Below, in pieces: positions 25,169 to 35,229 of a DNA stretch of 64,000 nucleotides. How positions within the stretch are numbered: the first letter of the stretch is position 1; the number at the start of each line of letters is the position of its first letter. The notes beneath the pieces are model-generated. The model did not search any database. It was not told where the DNA came from and was given only the letters and a program-made list of their open reading frames with translations. The stretch covers positions 1 through 64,000 of the forward strand of contig VAWN01000094.1 in NCBI GenBank assembly GCA_005885555.1. Direction: 5' to 3'. A program made the translations under genes and the position numbers. The DNA is from Actinomycetota bacterium. Its GTDB lineage: Bacteria; Actinomycetota; Actinomycetes; Mycobacteriales; Micromonosporaceae.

Positions 25169-26046
25169 TCATGCTGACCTACGCTTCGACCGGCGCACCA
25201 TCTCGACCAGCGCGTCGCCCAGGTCCTCGTCGGTACCGATCCGGTGCGCGAGCACGCCGGCCCGCCGCATCCGCCCCGCCACGGCCGACTCCCGGGCCGC
25301 CACCTCGTCGCGGAACCGTTGCTGGAAAAAGGGATCGCCGGTGTCGGCGAACAGCTGCTCGCCGGTCTCCGCGTCTTCGACCATGACCAGGCCCAGGTCG
25401 GGCAGGTCCAGTTCCATCGGGTCGACGACGCGGATCGTGACGACCTCGTGCCGCTGGGCCAGCCGGATCAGCGGCGGTTCCCAGTCCTCGTCGCTGATGA
25501 AGTCGGAGATGACGAAGACCAGGCTGCGCCGGCGCACCGTCGCCGCGGCCAGGTGCAGCATCGCGGCGAGGTCGGTGGTCCGCCCGTCGGTACCGGCGGC
25601 CGCCGGCCTGGTCAGCTCGGCGGTCAGGTACAGGATGTGGGTACGGCCGGTGCGCGGCGGGATGATCCGCTGGTACCCGTTGTCGTACAGGATCGCGCCG
25701 ACCCGGTTGCCGGTGCGGCTGAACAGCCGGCCGAGGCAGACGGCGAGCTCGGCCAGCACCGAGTCCTTCCCGGTGACCCCGAACCGCATCGACGCGGACC
25801 GGTCGAGGACCAGCCAGGCGGTCAGCTCCCGGTCCTCGGTGTACTCGCGCACGTACGGCTCGTCCAGGCGCGCGGTCACGTTCCAGTCGATGTGCCGCAC
25901 GTCGTCCTCGGGGGTGTACTCGCGCAGGTCGGTGAAGTCGATCCCGGCGCCCCGGAACACGGTGCGGTAGGCGCCCTGCAGTTGCCCGTCGAGCCGGCGC
26001 ACGACGTGCCATTCCAGGCGGCGCAGCAACCGGTCGGGCGGGCTGG

Positions 26047-26050
<4 letters not shown>
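25169..26050 (-). CDS. DUF58 domain protein of MoxR operon
   Basis: A 293-residue cytosolic protein with a degenerate VWA fold. The family hallmark FTDLREYTPEDDVRHIDWNV is near residue 40, and WLVLDRSASMRFG is the MIDAS-like segment. ATG 26050 overlaps the moxR stop by 4 bp. DUF58 proteins accompany MoxR ATPases almost invariably and are thought to bridge the ATPase and the membrane VWA proteins. The gene ends 76 nt before the first VWA gene, and that space holds a hairpin. Confidence 0.92.
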
Positions 26051-27018
<968 letters not shown>

Positions 27019-27029
27019 CGGTCGTCCCT

Positions 27030-27806
27030 TCATTGCTGGGGTGCCCGGTCGCCGCCGCCCGCGGCGGCGGCCGCGCCGATGGGTACGGCGAACCCGACCC
27101 CGATGAACGTGCCCGCCGCCGTCGGGTTGACCAACGCCACGACGATGCCGACCGTCTCCCCCTTGGCGTTGAGCAGCGGTCCGCCGGAGCTGCCCGGGTT
27201 CACCGCGGCGTCGAACTGGATCAGCCCGGTCAGGTTGGTGCCGTCGACCCCGCTGGCCGCGCGGTCGAGGCCGGACACGACGCCCGCGGTGGTGGTGCGG
27301 GTCAGGCCCAGCTGGTCGCCGATGGCGACCACGTTGTCCCCGACCGCCAGCCGGTCGGACGCGCCGAGCACCGCGGGTACCAGGACCGACGGCAGCGTCT
27401 GCGGCGCCAGCACGGCGATGTCGATGGCCGGGTCGCTGGCGAGGATCGCCGCCGCCGAGGTGGTACCGTCCGCGAACGTCAGCCGGACGCCGGTCGCGCC
27501 CTTCACGACGTGCAGCGCGGTCAGCACCAGCCCGTTGGCGTTGACGACGATGCCGGTACCGGCGTCGCCCGCCCCGCCGGTACGGGTGGCTTCGATGGAG
27601 ACCACCGACGGGGCGACGGCGGTGTAGATGTCGGCGGTGGTCGGCTGCCGGCTCGCCGACGGGCTGGGACCGGGCCTCGGCGCCGCCGTCGGTGCCGCCG
27701 GGCCGGCCGCGCCCCACCGGTAGAAGACGAGCGCGGTGAGCACGAGCGCCATGGCGGCGGCCGCGGCGAGCGCGGTCCGGCGGCCGCGACGGGACACCGT
27801 GCTCAT
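27030..27806 (-). CDS. Trypsin-like (S1C/DegP-type) serine protease, membrane-anchored
   Basis: A 258-residue protein with one N-terminal anchor (LAAAAAMALVLTALVFY), a Pro/Ser linker and a chymotrypsin-fold protease domain. The triad residues are His in VLTALHVV, Asp in DPAIDIAVL and Ser in NPGSSGGPL. No PDZ domain follows, so it is shorter than HtrA proteases. It is leaderless (TACCTT then 6 nt then ATG 27806) and heads the MoxR operon. It probably acts outside the membrane in envelope quality control. Confidence 0.9.
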   Translation of the reverse strand: MSTVSRRGRRTALAAAAAMALVLTALVFYRWGAAGPAAPTAAPRPGPSPSASRQPTTADIYTAVAPSVVSIEATRTGGAGDAGTGIVVNANGLVLTALHVVKGATGVRLTFADGTTSAAAILASDPAIDIAVLAPQTLPSVLVPAVLGASDRLAVGDNVVAIGDQLGLTRTTTAGVVSGLDRAASGVDGTNLTGLIQFDAAVNPGSSGGPLLNAKGETVGIVVALVNPTAAGTFIGVGFAVPIGAAAAAGGGDRAPQQ

Positions 27807-27812
27807 CGCCCG

Positions 27813-27818
27813 AAGGTA
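27813..27818 (-). promoter_or_regulatory. -10 element of leaderless protease/MoxR operon
   Basis: On the minus strand TACCTT is followed by 6 nt and ATG 27806. Confidence 0.6.
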
Positions 27819-27874
27819 ACCGACCCGGCTCGGAATTGGGTAAGGACGACCGCGACCGTGCGGTTACCGCGAGG

Positions 27875-29923
27875 TCAGGCCGGCGTGGCGAGGGCCTCCG
27901 GCAGCGGTTCGGCGTGTACGACGTGCAACGCGCTGACCGCCCGGGTGAGCACCACGTACAGCCGGTGCAGCCCGCGCGGTTCGGCGGCGACGATGCGGCC
28001 CGGCTCGGCGACGACGACCGTGTCGAACTCCAGCCCCTTGGCCAGGCTCGCCGGTACGCACACCAGGCGGCTGGACTCCAGCGCGTCCTCCTGATCGCCG
28101 AGCAGGGCGGCGTCGAGGCCCGTGTCGCGCAGCCGCCGGTACAGAGCGGCGATGTCGGCGTCGGCCGCGATCAGGCCGACCGAACCGGCCTGGGTGAGCC
28201 GGTCCCGGCAGACCGCCAGGACCGTGTCGACGAGCGCCCCGGTGGCGGTGACGTGCAGGGCGCCGCCGGCCCGGCGTACCGACGTCGGCGCGGCGAGGTC
28301 CGGCGCGATGGCCGGCAGCAGCCGGGCGGCGTACCCGATGATCTGCGCCGGTACCCGGAACCCGCGGTCCAGCACCGCCAGCCGGGTGTCCGGCTTGCCG
28401 AGGTGGCGCAGCAGCGTCGGCCAGTCGTCGGCGGCCCACGCGCTGGTGCCCTGCGCGATGTCACCGAGTACCGTCAGCGATCCGGTGGCGCACCGCCGGC
28501 CCAGTGCCCGGCACTGCATCGGACTGAGATCCTGCGCCTCGTCGACCATCACGTGGCTCAGCGACGGGGTGCGGTCGATCAGGCCGGCCAGCTCGTCGAG
28601 CAGCACCGCGTCGGCCGCGGACCACTTCGCCGACTTCGCCGACCGGTACGGCCGGGGCCAGCGCAGCGCCGCCTGCTCCGCCGCGGTGAACAGCCCGTCG
28701 GCCGCGGCGGCGAGAACGTCCGGGTCGGCCAGCAGGCGGTGCAGCACCTGTTCGGCGGACAGCTTCGGCCACACCACGTCGAGCAGCTGGCGGACCGGCC
28801 GGGACCGGGCCACCGCGGCCAGCTCGCGGTCGTCGGGGGTCGCGCCGCGCCGCTCCATCTGCGCCAGGACAAGGCCCGCGAGCCGCTGCGCGACCGCGTC
28901 GCGGCCGGCACCGTAGCGGGTACCGTGGCGCAGGTCCGCCATCGTCTGGGCGACCCGGCCCCGGGCGACCCGGTACCGCGTCGCGCCGTGCACGTACACG
29001 AAGTCGTCGCCGGGTTCGGTGACGTGGCTCCACAGCGCCCGGTGCAGCACCTGCGCCATCCGCGCATCGCCCTTGAGCCGCGCGGTGTCCGCCGGGTCGG
29101 CTCCGGTCACCGGCCGGTCGATGAACTCGTCGATGGTCTTCTGCAGTACCGACACCTCGCCCAGCGCCGGCAGCACGTGGCGGATGTAGGCGAGGAACGA
29201 CCGGTTCGGCCCGACCACGGTGACGCCACCGGTGAGCCGGTTCGGTTCGGTGTACAGCAGGTACGCCAACCGGTGCAGGCCCACCGCGGTCTTACCGGTA
29301 CCCGGTGCGCCCTGCACGCAGATGCTCGGCTGCAAGGGTGCCCGCACCAGCTCGTCCTGGTCGGGCTGGATGGTCGCCACGATGTCGCGCATCGGTCCGG
29401 AACGCGGCCGCTCGATCTCCGCGGCGACCAGCGCGCTGGGGCCGACGCCGGTGCCGCCGGTCAGCGGCTCGTCCTCGTACGCCGTCAGTTGCGCGGTGTC
29501 GGAGAACCCGTACCGGCGGCGCAGCCGTACCCCTTGCGGGTCCTGCGGTGTCGCCCGGTAGAACGGCATCGACACCGGCGCCCGCCAGTCCACCACCAGC
29601 GGGGTACCCGCCTCGTCGCGCACGTGCCGCCGGCCGACGTAGACCCGGTCCGCGTCGGTACCCGGCCCGCGCTCGTGCACGGTACCCGGCTCGTAGTCGA
29701 GGCGCCCGAAGAACAGCGGTACCCCCGGCAGGTCGACCAGATCCTCGCCGCGCCGCGCCCGCGCCAACCGGTACATCGTGTTGAACCACACCTCGTCCGT
29801 GCCCGACACGAACTCCGGTGTCTCGGTCTCCAGCACATCGGCCCGCATGCGGTGCAACGCCGCCCGGGCCGCCGTCAGATACTCCGTCTCCGCCGCGATC
29901 TCCGCGGCGCCGACCGATCCCAC
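27875..29923 (-). CDS. HelD-like superfamily 1 helicase / RNA polymerase-binding ATPase
   Basis: A 682-residue UvrD-like ATPase of the actinobacterial HelD/HelR type. An N-terminal coiled region (EIAAETEYLTAARAALHRMR) precedes a domain with RVYVGRRHVRDE and VVDWRAPVSMPFYRATPQDP, the usual HelD N-terminal signature. Walker A is QGAPGTGKTAVGLHR near residue 205, Walker B is VMVDEAQDLS, and helicase motifs GDIAQG and SLAKGLEFDTVVVAEP follow. HelD proteins remove stalled RNA polymerase from DNA, and some confer rifampicin tolerance. GTG 29923 has GGAGAGGAC upstream and a clear promoter at 29957-29985. Confidence 0.9.
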   Translation of the reverse strand: MGSVGAAEIAAETEYLTAARAALHRMRADVLETETPEFVSGTDEVWFNTMYRLARARRGEDLVDLPGVPLFFGRLDYEPGTVHERGPGTDADRVYVGRRHVRDEAGTPLVVDWRAPVSMPFYRATPQDPQGVRLRRRYGFSDTAQLTAYEDEPLTGGTGVGPSALVAAEIERPRSGPMRDIVATIQPDQDELVRAPLQPSICVQGAPGTGKTAVGLHRLAYLLYTEPNRLTGGVTVVGPNRSFLAYIRHVLPALGEVSVLQKTIDEFIDRPVTGADPADTARLKGDARMAQVLHRALWSHVTEPGDDFVYVHGATRYRVARGRVAQTMADLRHGTRYGAGRDAVAQRLAGLVLAQMERRGATPDDRELAAVARSRPVRQLLDVVWPKLSAEQVLHRLLADPDVLAAAADGLFTAAEQAALRWPRPYRSAKSAKWSAADAVLLDELAGLIDRTPSLSHVMVDEAQDLSPMQCRALGRRCATGSLTVLGDIAQGTSAWAADDWPTLLRHLGKPDTRLAVLDRGFRVPAQIIGYAARLLPAIAPDLAAPTSVRRAGGALHVTATGALVDTVLAVCRDRLTQAGSVGLIAADADIAALYRRLRDTGLDAALLGDQEDALESSRLVCVPASLAKGLEFDTVVVAEPGRIVAAEPRGLHRLYVVLTRAVSALHVVHAEPLPEALATPA

Positions 29924-29956
29924 CCGGCACCGTCCTCTCCCGACCCGGAGCGGGCG

Positions 29957-29985
29957 ACGCTACCCGCGCCGGCGTCCGGGCTCAA
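29957..29985 (-). promoter_or_regulatory. SigA-type promoter of helD-like gene
   Basis: On the minus strand TTGAGC (29985-29980), a 17-bp spacer, then TAGCGT (29962-29957), giving a start near 29950 and a short leader with a ribosome site. The rifamycin-associated element seen before some HelR genes is not visible. Confidence 0.65.
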
Positions 29986-29990
29986 CCGAA

Positions 29991-29996
29991 TAACCT
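29991..29996 (+). promoter_or_regulatory. -10 element of leaderless thioesterase gene
   Basis: TAACCT, 6 nt, then ATG 30003. It lies back-to-back with the helD-like promoter. Confidence 0.6.
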
Positions 29997-30002
29997 GGCC
30001 GG

Positions 30003-30758
30003 ATGGCCTTCTACACCGCGGTCGCCGCGGACCGGTTCGTGTCCAGCGGGTACACCCGGGGACCGTGGGACGCCGCCGCGCAGCATGCCGGGCCGCCGGC
30101 CGCACTGCTCGGCCGGGCGGTGGAGGCGGCCGCGCGGCCCGGGATGCGGGTGACCCGCATGACGTTCGACATCGCCCGACCGGTACCCATCGCCCCGCTG
30201 ACCGTCACCACCTCGGTGGTCCGGCAGGGCCGCAGCGTCATGGTGGTGCAGGCGGCGATCGAGCCGTACATGCGCGGTACCGCGCTGCTGATCCGCACCG
30301 CCGACGGCGCGGCGCCGCAGGTCGGACCGGACCCGTCGGTGCGCCTGGACGACGCGGTGGCCAAGCCGTTCTTCCCGGTACCGTACGATGTCGGGTACCA
30401 CGCCGCGATGGAGGTACGGTTCGGCGCGGGCTCGTTCCGGGAAGCCGGGCCGGCGACCGCGTGGATGCGCATGCGGGTACCGCTGGTCGACGGCGAACAG
30501 CCCAGCCCGCTGACCCGGGTGCTCGTCGCGGCCGACTCCGGCAACGGGGTCAGCAACGTGCTCGACTTCGACCGGTACCTGTTCGTCAACGCCGACCTGA
30601 CCGTGCATCTGCTGCGGTACCCGGCCGGCGAGTGGGTCTGTCTGGAGGCGGCCACCTCGATCGACCGCGCCGGGATCGGGCTGGCCGACACCGCGCTGCA
30701 CGACGAGCAGGGCCGGATCGGCCGCTGCGCGCAGAGCCTGTTCGTCGCGCGGCGATGA
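30003..30758 (+). CDS. Acyl-CoA thioesterase-like (double hot-dog) protein
   Basis: A 251-residue TesB-like protein. The N-terminal hot-dog has the family-typical GPWDAAAQHAGPPAALLGRA, with the AQHAGPP loop, and the second half has NGVSNVLDFDRYLFVNADLT and WVCLEAATSIDRAGIGLADT, which is diagnostic of actinobacterial thioesterase-family proteins. It would hydrolyse an acyl-CoA. Leaderless at ATG 30003. Transcribed divergently from the helD-like gene; an alpha/beta hydrolase follows 62 nt downstream on the same strand. Confidence 0.87.
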   Translation: MAFYTAVAADRFVSSGYTRGPWDAAAQHAGPPAALLGRAVEAAARPGMRVTRMTFDIARPVPIAPLTVTTSVVRQGRSVMVVQAAIEPYMRGTALLIRTADGAAPQVGPDPSVRLDDAVAKPFFPVPYDVGYHAAMEVRFGAGSFREAGPATAWMRMRVPLVDGEQPSPLTRVLVAADSGNGVSNVLDFDRYLFVNADLTVHLLRYPAGEWVCLEAATSIDRAGIGLADTALHDEQGRIGRCAQSLFVARR

Positions 30759-30820
30759 GTTCCGCCCGCCGCCCTGGTCTGTACCGGCGACACCGCACCG
30801 ACGATCCGAGGAGGCCCACC

Positions 30821-31612
30821 GTGAGCTACGCCGAGGTCAACGGCATCAACCTGTACTACGAGACGCACGGTACCGGCCGGCCGCTGGTCCTGCTGCACGG
30901 CGGGCTCGGCTCGGGCGAGATGTTCGGGCCGGTCCTTCCCGCACTGGCCGAACGGCACCGGGTCATCCTCCCCGACCTGCCGGGCCACGGCCGCACCGCG
31001 GACATCGACCGGCCGATCGACCTGCGGCTCATGGCCGACGACATCGCCGCGCTGATCGACCAGCTCGGGTTGGACCGGCCGGACCTCGTCGGGTACTCCC
31101 TGGGCGGCGGGGTCGCGCTGCACACCGCGGCGCGGTACCCGGACAAGGTCGGCCGGCTGGTGAGCGCGGCGGCGAACATCCGGCGCGACGCGATCTACCC
31201 GGAGATGCTCGCGCAGCAGGAGCAGGTCGGCGCGGCGGCCGCCGAGTTCATGACGCAGACCCCGATGTACCAGCTGTACCAGCGGGTCGCGCCTCGACCG
31301 GAGGACTTTCCGCGACTGCTGGACAAGCTCGGCGCCTTGATGATGCAGGACTTCGACTTCTCCGCCGAGGTGCGCGGCCTGCGGGTACCGACGCTCATCG
31401 TCGCGGCCGACGCCGACATGGCGCCGCCGAGCCACTACGTCGAGATATTCAAGCTCCTCGACGGCGGGGTACAGGACGGTGGCTGGATGGGCGAGGGCCG
31501 GCCGAAGGGCGGGCACGCGCTGGCGATCCTGCCCGGCCTGACGCACTACAACCTCGGCGAGTCGCCGCTGTTCGCCGCGGTCACCCTCGACTTCCTCGAC
31601 CGGCAGAGCTGA
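30821..31612 (+). CDS. Alpha/beta hydrolase
   Basis: A 263-residue alpha/beta hydrolase. The oxyanion motif is VLLHGGLGSG, the nucleophile elbow GYSLGGG holds the Ser, an acid is in IVAADADM, and the catalytic His is in PGLTHYNLG. GTG 30821 follows GAGGAGG at 6 nt. A strong hairpin ends the transcript at 31619-31653. The substrate is not evident; it resembles general esterases or peroxidase-like hydrolases. A cap domain lies between strands 6 and 7. Confidence 0.9.
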   Translation: MSYAEVNGINLYYETHGTGRPLVLLHGGLGSGEMFGPVLPALAERHRVILPDLPGHGRTADIDRPIDLRLMADDIAALIDQLGLDRPDLVGYSLGGGVALHTAARYPDKVGRLVSAAANIRRDAIYPEMLAQQEQVGAAAAEFMTQTPMYQLYQRVAPRPEDFPRLLDKLGALMMQDFDFSAEVRGLRVPTLIVAADADMAPPSHYVEIFKLLDGGVQDGGWMGEGRPKGGHALAILPGLTHYNLGESPLFAAVTLDFLDRQS

Positions 31613-31618
31613 GTGCCG

Positions 31619-31653
31619 GGCGCTGTCCCCCCCGGGCCGGGGGTGACAGCGCC
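31619..31653 (+). terminator. Hairpin after alpha/beta hydrolase gene
   Basis: GGCGCTGTC (31619-31627) pairs with GACAGCGCC (31645-31653), extended inside by C5/G5, giving a 14-bp stem with one mismatch seven bases after the stop. Confidence 0.75.
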
Positions 31654-31684
31654 GGTACCTCAGTGCGGCCGGTACCTCAGTGCG
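31651..31684. repeat. Tandem duplication across stop codon (2 x 17 bp)
   Basis: Two perfect copies of GCCGGTACCTCAGTGCG plus the start of a third. The gene-proximal copy contains the stop codon and last codons of the secreted protein gene at 31677; the outer copy repeats them. Confidence 0.9.
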
Positions 31685-32186
31685 GCCGGTAGCACTTGCC
31701 GTGCTTGAACAGCGGTGTGGTGTCGACCGGTTCGTTGGCCGGTGGATTGACGATCACCCGCGCGGAGTCCTGCGTCAGGTCGTCCTCGCACTGGATCACC
31801 TTGCCGGCGTTCTCCCCCTTGCCGCCGACCCACAGGTCGATGTGCCACTTGTGGTGCTTCCAGTCCTGGTCGCACTCGACACACTCGTCCTGCATGACGA
31901 AGTACCGCTTCAGGAACGGGTAGTACACCTTCGTCCCCGGCTTCAGCTCATGCTGGTCGGTCGCGAAGGTGACCGGGTTGGCGAAGGTACCGACTCCGCC
32001 GGCATGTCCCGAGCCGAACGCCGTGCCGTCACCGGGAGGTGAGTTGTCCGGCCAGCCGTACAGCGTGACGAACATGTTCCGGTTGGTGGCGGCCTCGGCG
32101 TTGGCGGCGAGCGCGATTCCGGTCAGGGCGAGTGCTGCGGTCACCACCGGTGCGACGACGGCCGGGAGCCACCTGCGTTTTCTCAT
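31677..32186 (-). CDS. Secreted barwin/RlpA-like (DPBB) protein
   Basis: A 169-residue exported protein. ATG 32186 follows GGAGG; a signal peptide MRKRRWLPAVVAPVVTAALA... runs to a probable cleavage site after AANAEA. The mature part has FVTLYGWPDNSPPG, a long Gly-rich loop and YFVMQDECVECDQDW followed by WHIDLWVGG, the pattern of double-psi beta-barrel proteins such as barwin, expansin and RlpA, with paired Cys. A role in binding or cutting cell wall or plant/fungal polysaccharide is possible. The 3' end is tandemly duplicated. Confidence 0.75.
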   Translation of the reverse strand: MRKRRWLPAVVAPVVTAALALTGIALAANAEAATNRNMFVTLYGWPDNSPPGDGTAFGSGHAGGVGTFANPVTFATDQHELKPGTKVYYPFLKRYFVMQDECVECDQDWKHHKWHIDLWVGGKGENAGKVIQCEDDLTQDSARVIVNPPANEPVDTTPLFKHGKCYRPH

Positions 32187-32264
32187 GACACCTCCATCCG
32201 GGAGCCGGTTCAGCAGCTGCTGCTGCCCCCAGGACATTTGTCAGGAAGTCTTCCAGACAGATCG

Positions 32265-32293
32265 AAGCTACCGCTGACGTCGATGACCGTCAA
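32265..32293 (-). promoter_or_regulatory. Promoter of secreted DPBB gene
   Basis: On the minus strand TTGACG (32293-32288), 17 nt, TAGCTT (32270-32265). The transcript would start near 32258, with a leader of about 72 nt. Confidence 0.65.
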
Positions 32294-32384
32294 TGCCCAA
32301 GCTTCCCCTGATGGCTACCCATTCGACCATCCACTGTAGACGGTGTATCGCCGTGGCATCTGGCGGGCCGGGGGATGTCGACTC

Positions 32385-32390
32385 TAGGGT
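32385..32390 (+). promoter_or_regulatory. -10 element of leaderless LuxR-ATPase gene
   Basis: TAGGGT, 6 nt, then GTG 32397. Confidence 0.55.
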
Positions 32391-32396
32391 GACGGA

Positions 32397-35182
32397 GTGG
32401 GAACGGAATCGGCTGGGTACCCGCTTATCGGTCGGGATCGCGAGGTCGCCCTGCTGACCGGATTGGTCGCCGACGTGGCGGCCGGGCGCGGCCGGTCGGT
32501 CTGGATCGAAGGCGAGCCCGGCATCGGCAAGTCGACACTGCTGGCGGCCGGGCTGGCCGCGGCGCGGCCGCTGGGCTGCCAGGTGTTCTGGGAGACCGCA
32601 GACCAGGCGCGGCAACGGTTTCCGCTGTGGGTACTGCTCGACTGCCTGCGGATCGGATCGCGCTCCGCCGATCCGATGCGGGCCGACATCGCGGCGCTGC
32701 TGCGCGGCGTCGGCTCCATCGGACTCACCCCCGCAGACACCACCGCCGTCGTGGCCGAGCGGTTGCTGGTACTGGTGGACCGGCTGTGCGCGGTGTCGGC
32801 GGTACTGCTGGTCATCGACGACTTCCACTGGGCCGACGAGGCGACCCTCGCGGTGTGGGGCCGGCTGCACCGCGCGGTGAACCAGCTGCCGTTGCTTCTC
32901 GTGGCGGCGTCCCGGCCGGTACCGACCCGGCCGGAGCTCGGCGCCCTGCGGGACAGCCTGACCGGGCCGGACACGGTCGTCACGAGGCTGCGACCACTGA
33001 CCGCCGGCGAGGCGGTCGACGTGGTCGGGCGGCTCGTCGACGCCGCGCCCGGACCCCGGCTGCGGCGCCTCGCCGGGCAGGCCGGCGGCAACCCGCTGTA
33101 CCTGCACGAGCTGGTCGACGGGTTGCTGCGCGAGGAAGGGGTACGGGTGGCGGCCGGCGTCGCCGAACTGGTCGGGCCGAAGGTCGCGCGTCCGGTGTCG
33201 CTCGCGGCCGCGATCGCGCGCCGGTTACGGTTCCTGTCCGAACCGGCCAACGCCGCGTTACAGGTGGCCGCACTGCTCGGACCCGAGTTCCCGATCGAGC
33301 ACCTGCGGGTCGCGACCGGGCGCACCGCCCCCGAAATGGCCGGCATCGTGAAGGAGGCGGTGGCCGCCGGGGTACTGGCCGAGACCGGGTCCGGTGGCCG
33401 GCTGGTCTTCCGGCACGGGCTGATCCAGCAGGCGCTGCGCGAGGAGATCGCGCCACCGGTACGGGCGGGCCTGCACCGCCACGTGGCACAGGTGCTCGCC
33501 GAGGCCGGCGCACCGGTGGAACGCATCGCCGAGCACCTTCTCGCCGCGCCGAAGACCGCCGACGCCTGGGTCATCGACTGGGTGACCAGGGTCGCCCCGA
33601 TGCTCACCTACCGGGCGCCGCAGATCGCGGTCGACCTGCTGGAGCGGGTACGGGAGGTGGCGGCCGCGACCGAGTCGCTGAACACCAGCCTGGTGACGGC
33701 GCTGTTCCAGCTCAGCCGCGACGAGGAGGCGGAACCGCTGGCCCGGTCGGTGCTGGCCGGCACCCGCGATCCGGAGGTCGCCGGCCGGATGACCTGGACG
33801 CTGGGCTACATCCTGCTGCGCGCCATCCGGCCGGCGGAGGCGCTGGCCGTCACCGAACAGGAGCTGCCGAAGCTGACCGGGGTGTGGACGGCACGGATAC
33901 GGGCGTTGCAGGCGCTGATCCTCACCCAGTTCGGCACCGACCGGGTACCCGAGGCGGAAGCGACCGCGCGGCACGCCGAGGAGGAGGGCGAGCTGGCCGG
34001 CGACCCGTTCGCGGTCGGGTACGCGCTGCACTCCCGGTCCGTCGTGCGCAGCCGCCACCACCGCGACCCGGCGGGCACGCTCGCGGTGATCGACAAGGGT
34101 CTGGCGGTACTCGGCGACCAGCCGGAGACGACCGACCTGCGGCTGCTGCTGCTGGGCAACCGGATCAGCGCGCTGGACAACCTCGGCCGGGTATCCGACG
34201 GCGACCGCGCGATCTCCGAGGCGGTGACCCTGGCCGAGCGGGTCGGCACCCCAAACCGGCTGGCAGCGGCCGGTGGGACGACGCACTCGCCGAGGTCGAC
34301 GCGATGAGCGAACTGCTGCCGTCCGGTCCGCTGTGGCTGCTGCTGCGCAACGGCGGCGCCGCGCTGATCGCCGCCCACCGCGACGAACGGGCCGTGGCGG
34401 AGGCGCACCTGCGGGAGGTCGACCGCCTGGACGTCGCCGGTACCAACCTGCGCTCCTATGCGCTGTTGCTGCTCGCGGCGAGGGCCGTGCTCGCCGAGCG
34501 GGACGGCGACCCCGCGCAGGCGCTGGCGTTCCTGCTGACCGGGGTCGACCCGACGGCCATGATGTCCGAGGACGCCCCCATGTGGCAGCCCGAGGTGACC
34601 CGGCTCGCGCTGATGACCGGTGCGGTAGCGCTCGCCCGGACCGCGACCGAGGCGTGCATCCACGAGTACGAGCAGATCCCGACGCCCGTCCGGCAGGCCG
34701 CGGCCGAGCACTGCCGGGGCCTCACCGCCGCCGACCCCGACCTGTTGCGAACCGCGGCCGAACGGTACGCGAGCGTCGACATGCGGCTGTTCCGCGGGCA
34801 GGCACTGGAGAATGCCGCGGTGCTGTCCGCGCAGGACGGCGACACGGTCGGGGCGCGCGCGGCGTACGCGGCCGCCGTCGACGTCTACAACCAGCTCGGC
34901 GCCGTCTGGGACATCATGCGGGCGGACAGCCGGCTGCGCCCGCTCGGCATCCGCCGCGGCTCCCGCGGCCCGCGCCGCCGGCCCGCCACCGGCTGGCACG
35001 CGTTGACGCCGACCGAACTACGGGTCGCCGAACTGGTGGCGGAGGGCCGCTCCAACCCCGACATAGCCACCGAACTCCTGCTTTCCCGGCGTACCGTGCA
35101 GGGCCACGTCTCGCACATCCTCGGCAAGCTGGGCGCTCAGTCCCGCGTCGACATCGCGCGCGAAGCCATGCACCATTCATAA
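32397..35182 (+). pseudogene. Large LuxR/AAA-type (LAL) regulator, frameshifted
   Basis: Two overlapping frames together make one LAL-type regulator of about 920 residues. The first (32397-34307) has Walker A GEPGIGKSTLLAAG near residue 40, Walker B VLLVIDDFHWADEA and a helical repeat domain. It breaks at about 34255-34275, where AERVGTPNRLA runs into out-of-frame codons; the second frame resumes with GRWDDALAEVDAMSELLPSG and ends in a LuxR helix-turn-helix (LTPTELRVAELVAEGRSNPD). The join lacks roughly a dozen residues seen in relatives, so a deletion of 3n+1 bases is likely. It may be a true pseudogene or a sequencing error. It is leaderless from GTG 32397. Confidence 0.75.
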
Positions 35183-35229
35183 CTGAAGCCACCCGGATGG
35201 GCGGTCCCCACGCGCGCGCTGGAGGCGGG

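Noticed and set aside
29924-30002. Rifamycin-associated element upstream of the helD-like gene
   Set aside because: No matching inverted repeat seen; an ordinary promoter is present instead.
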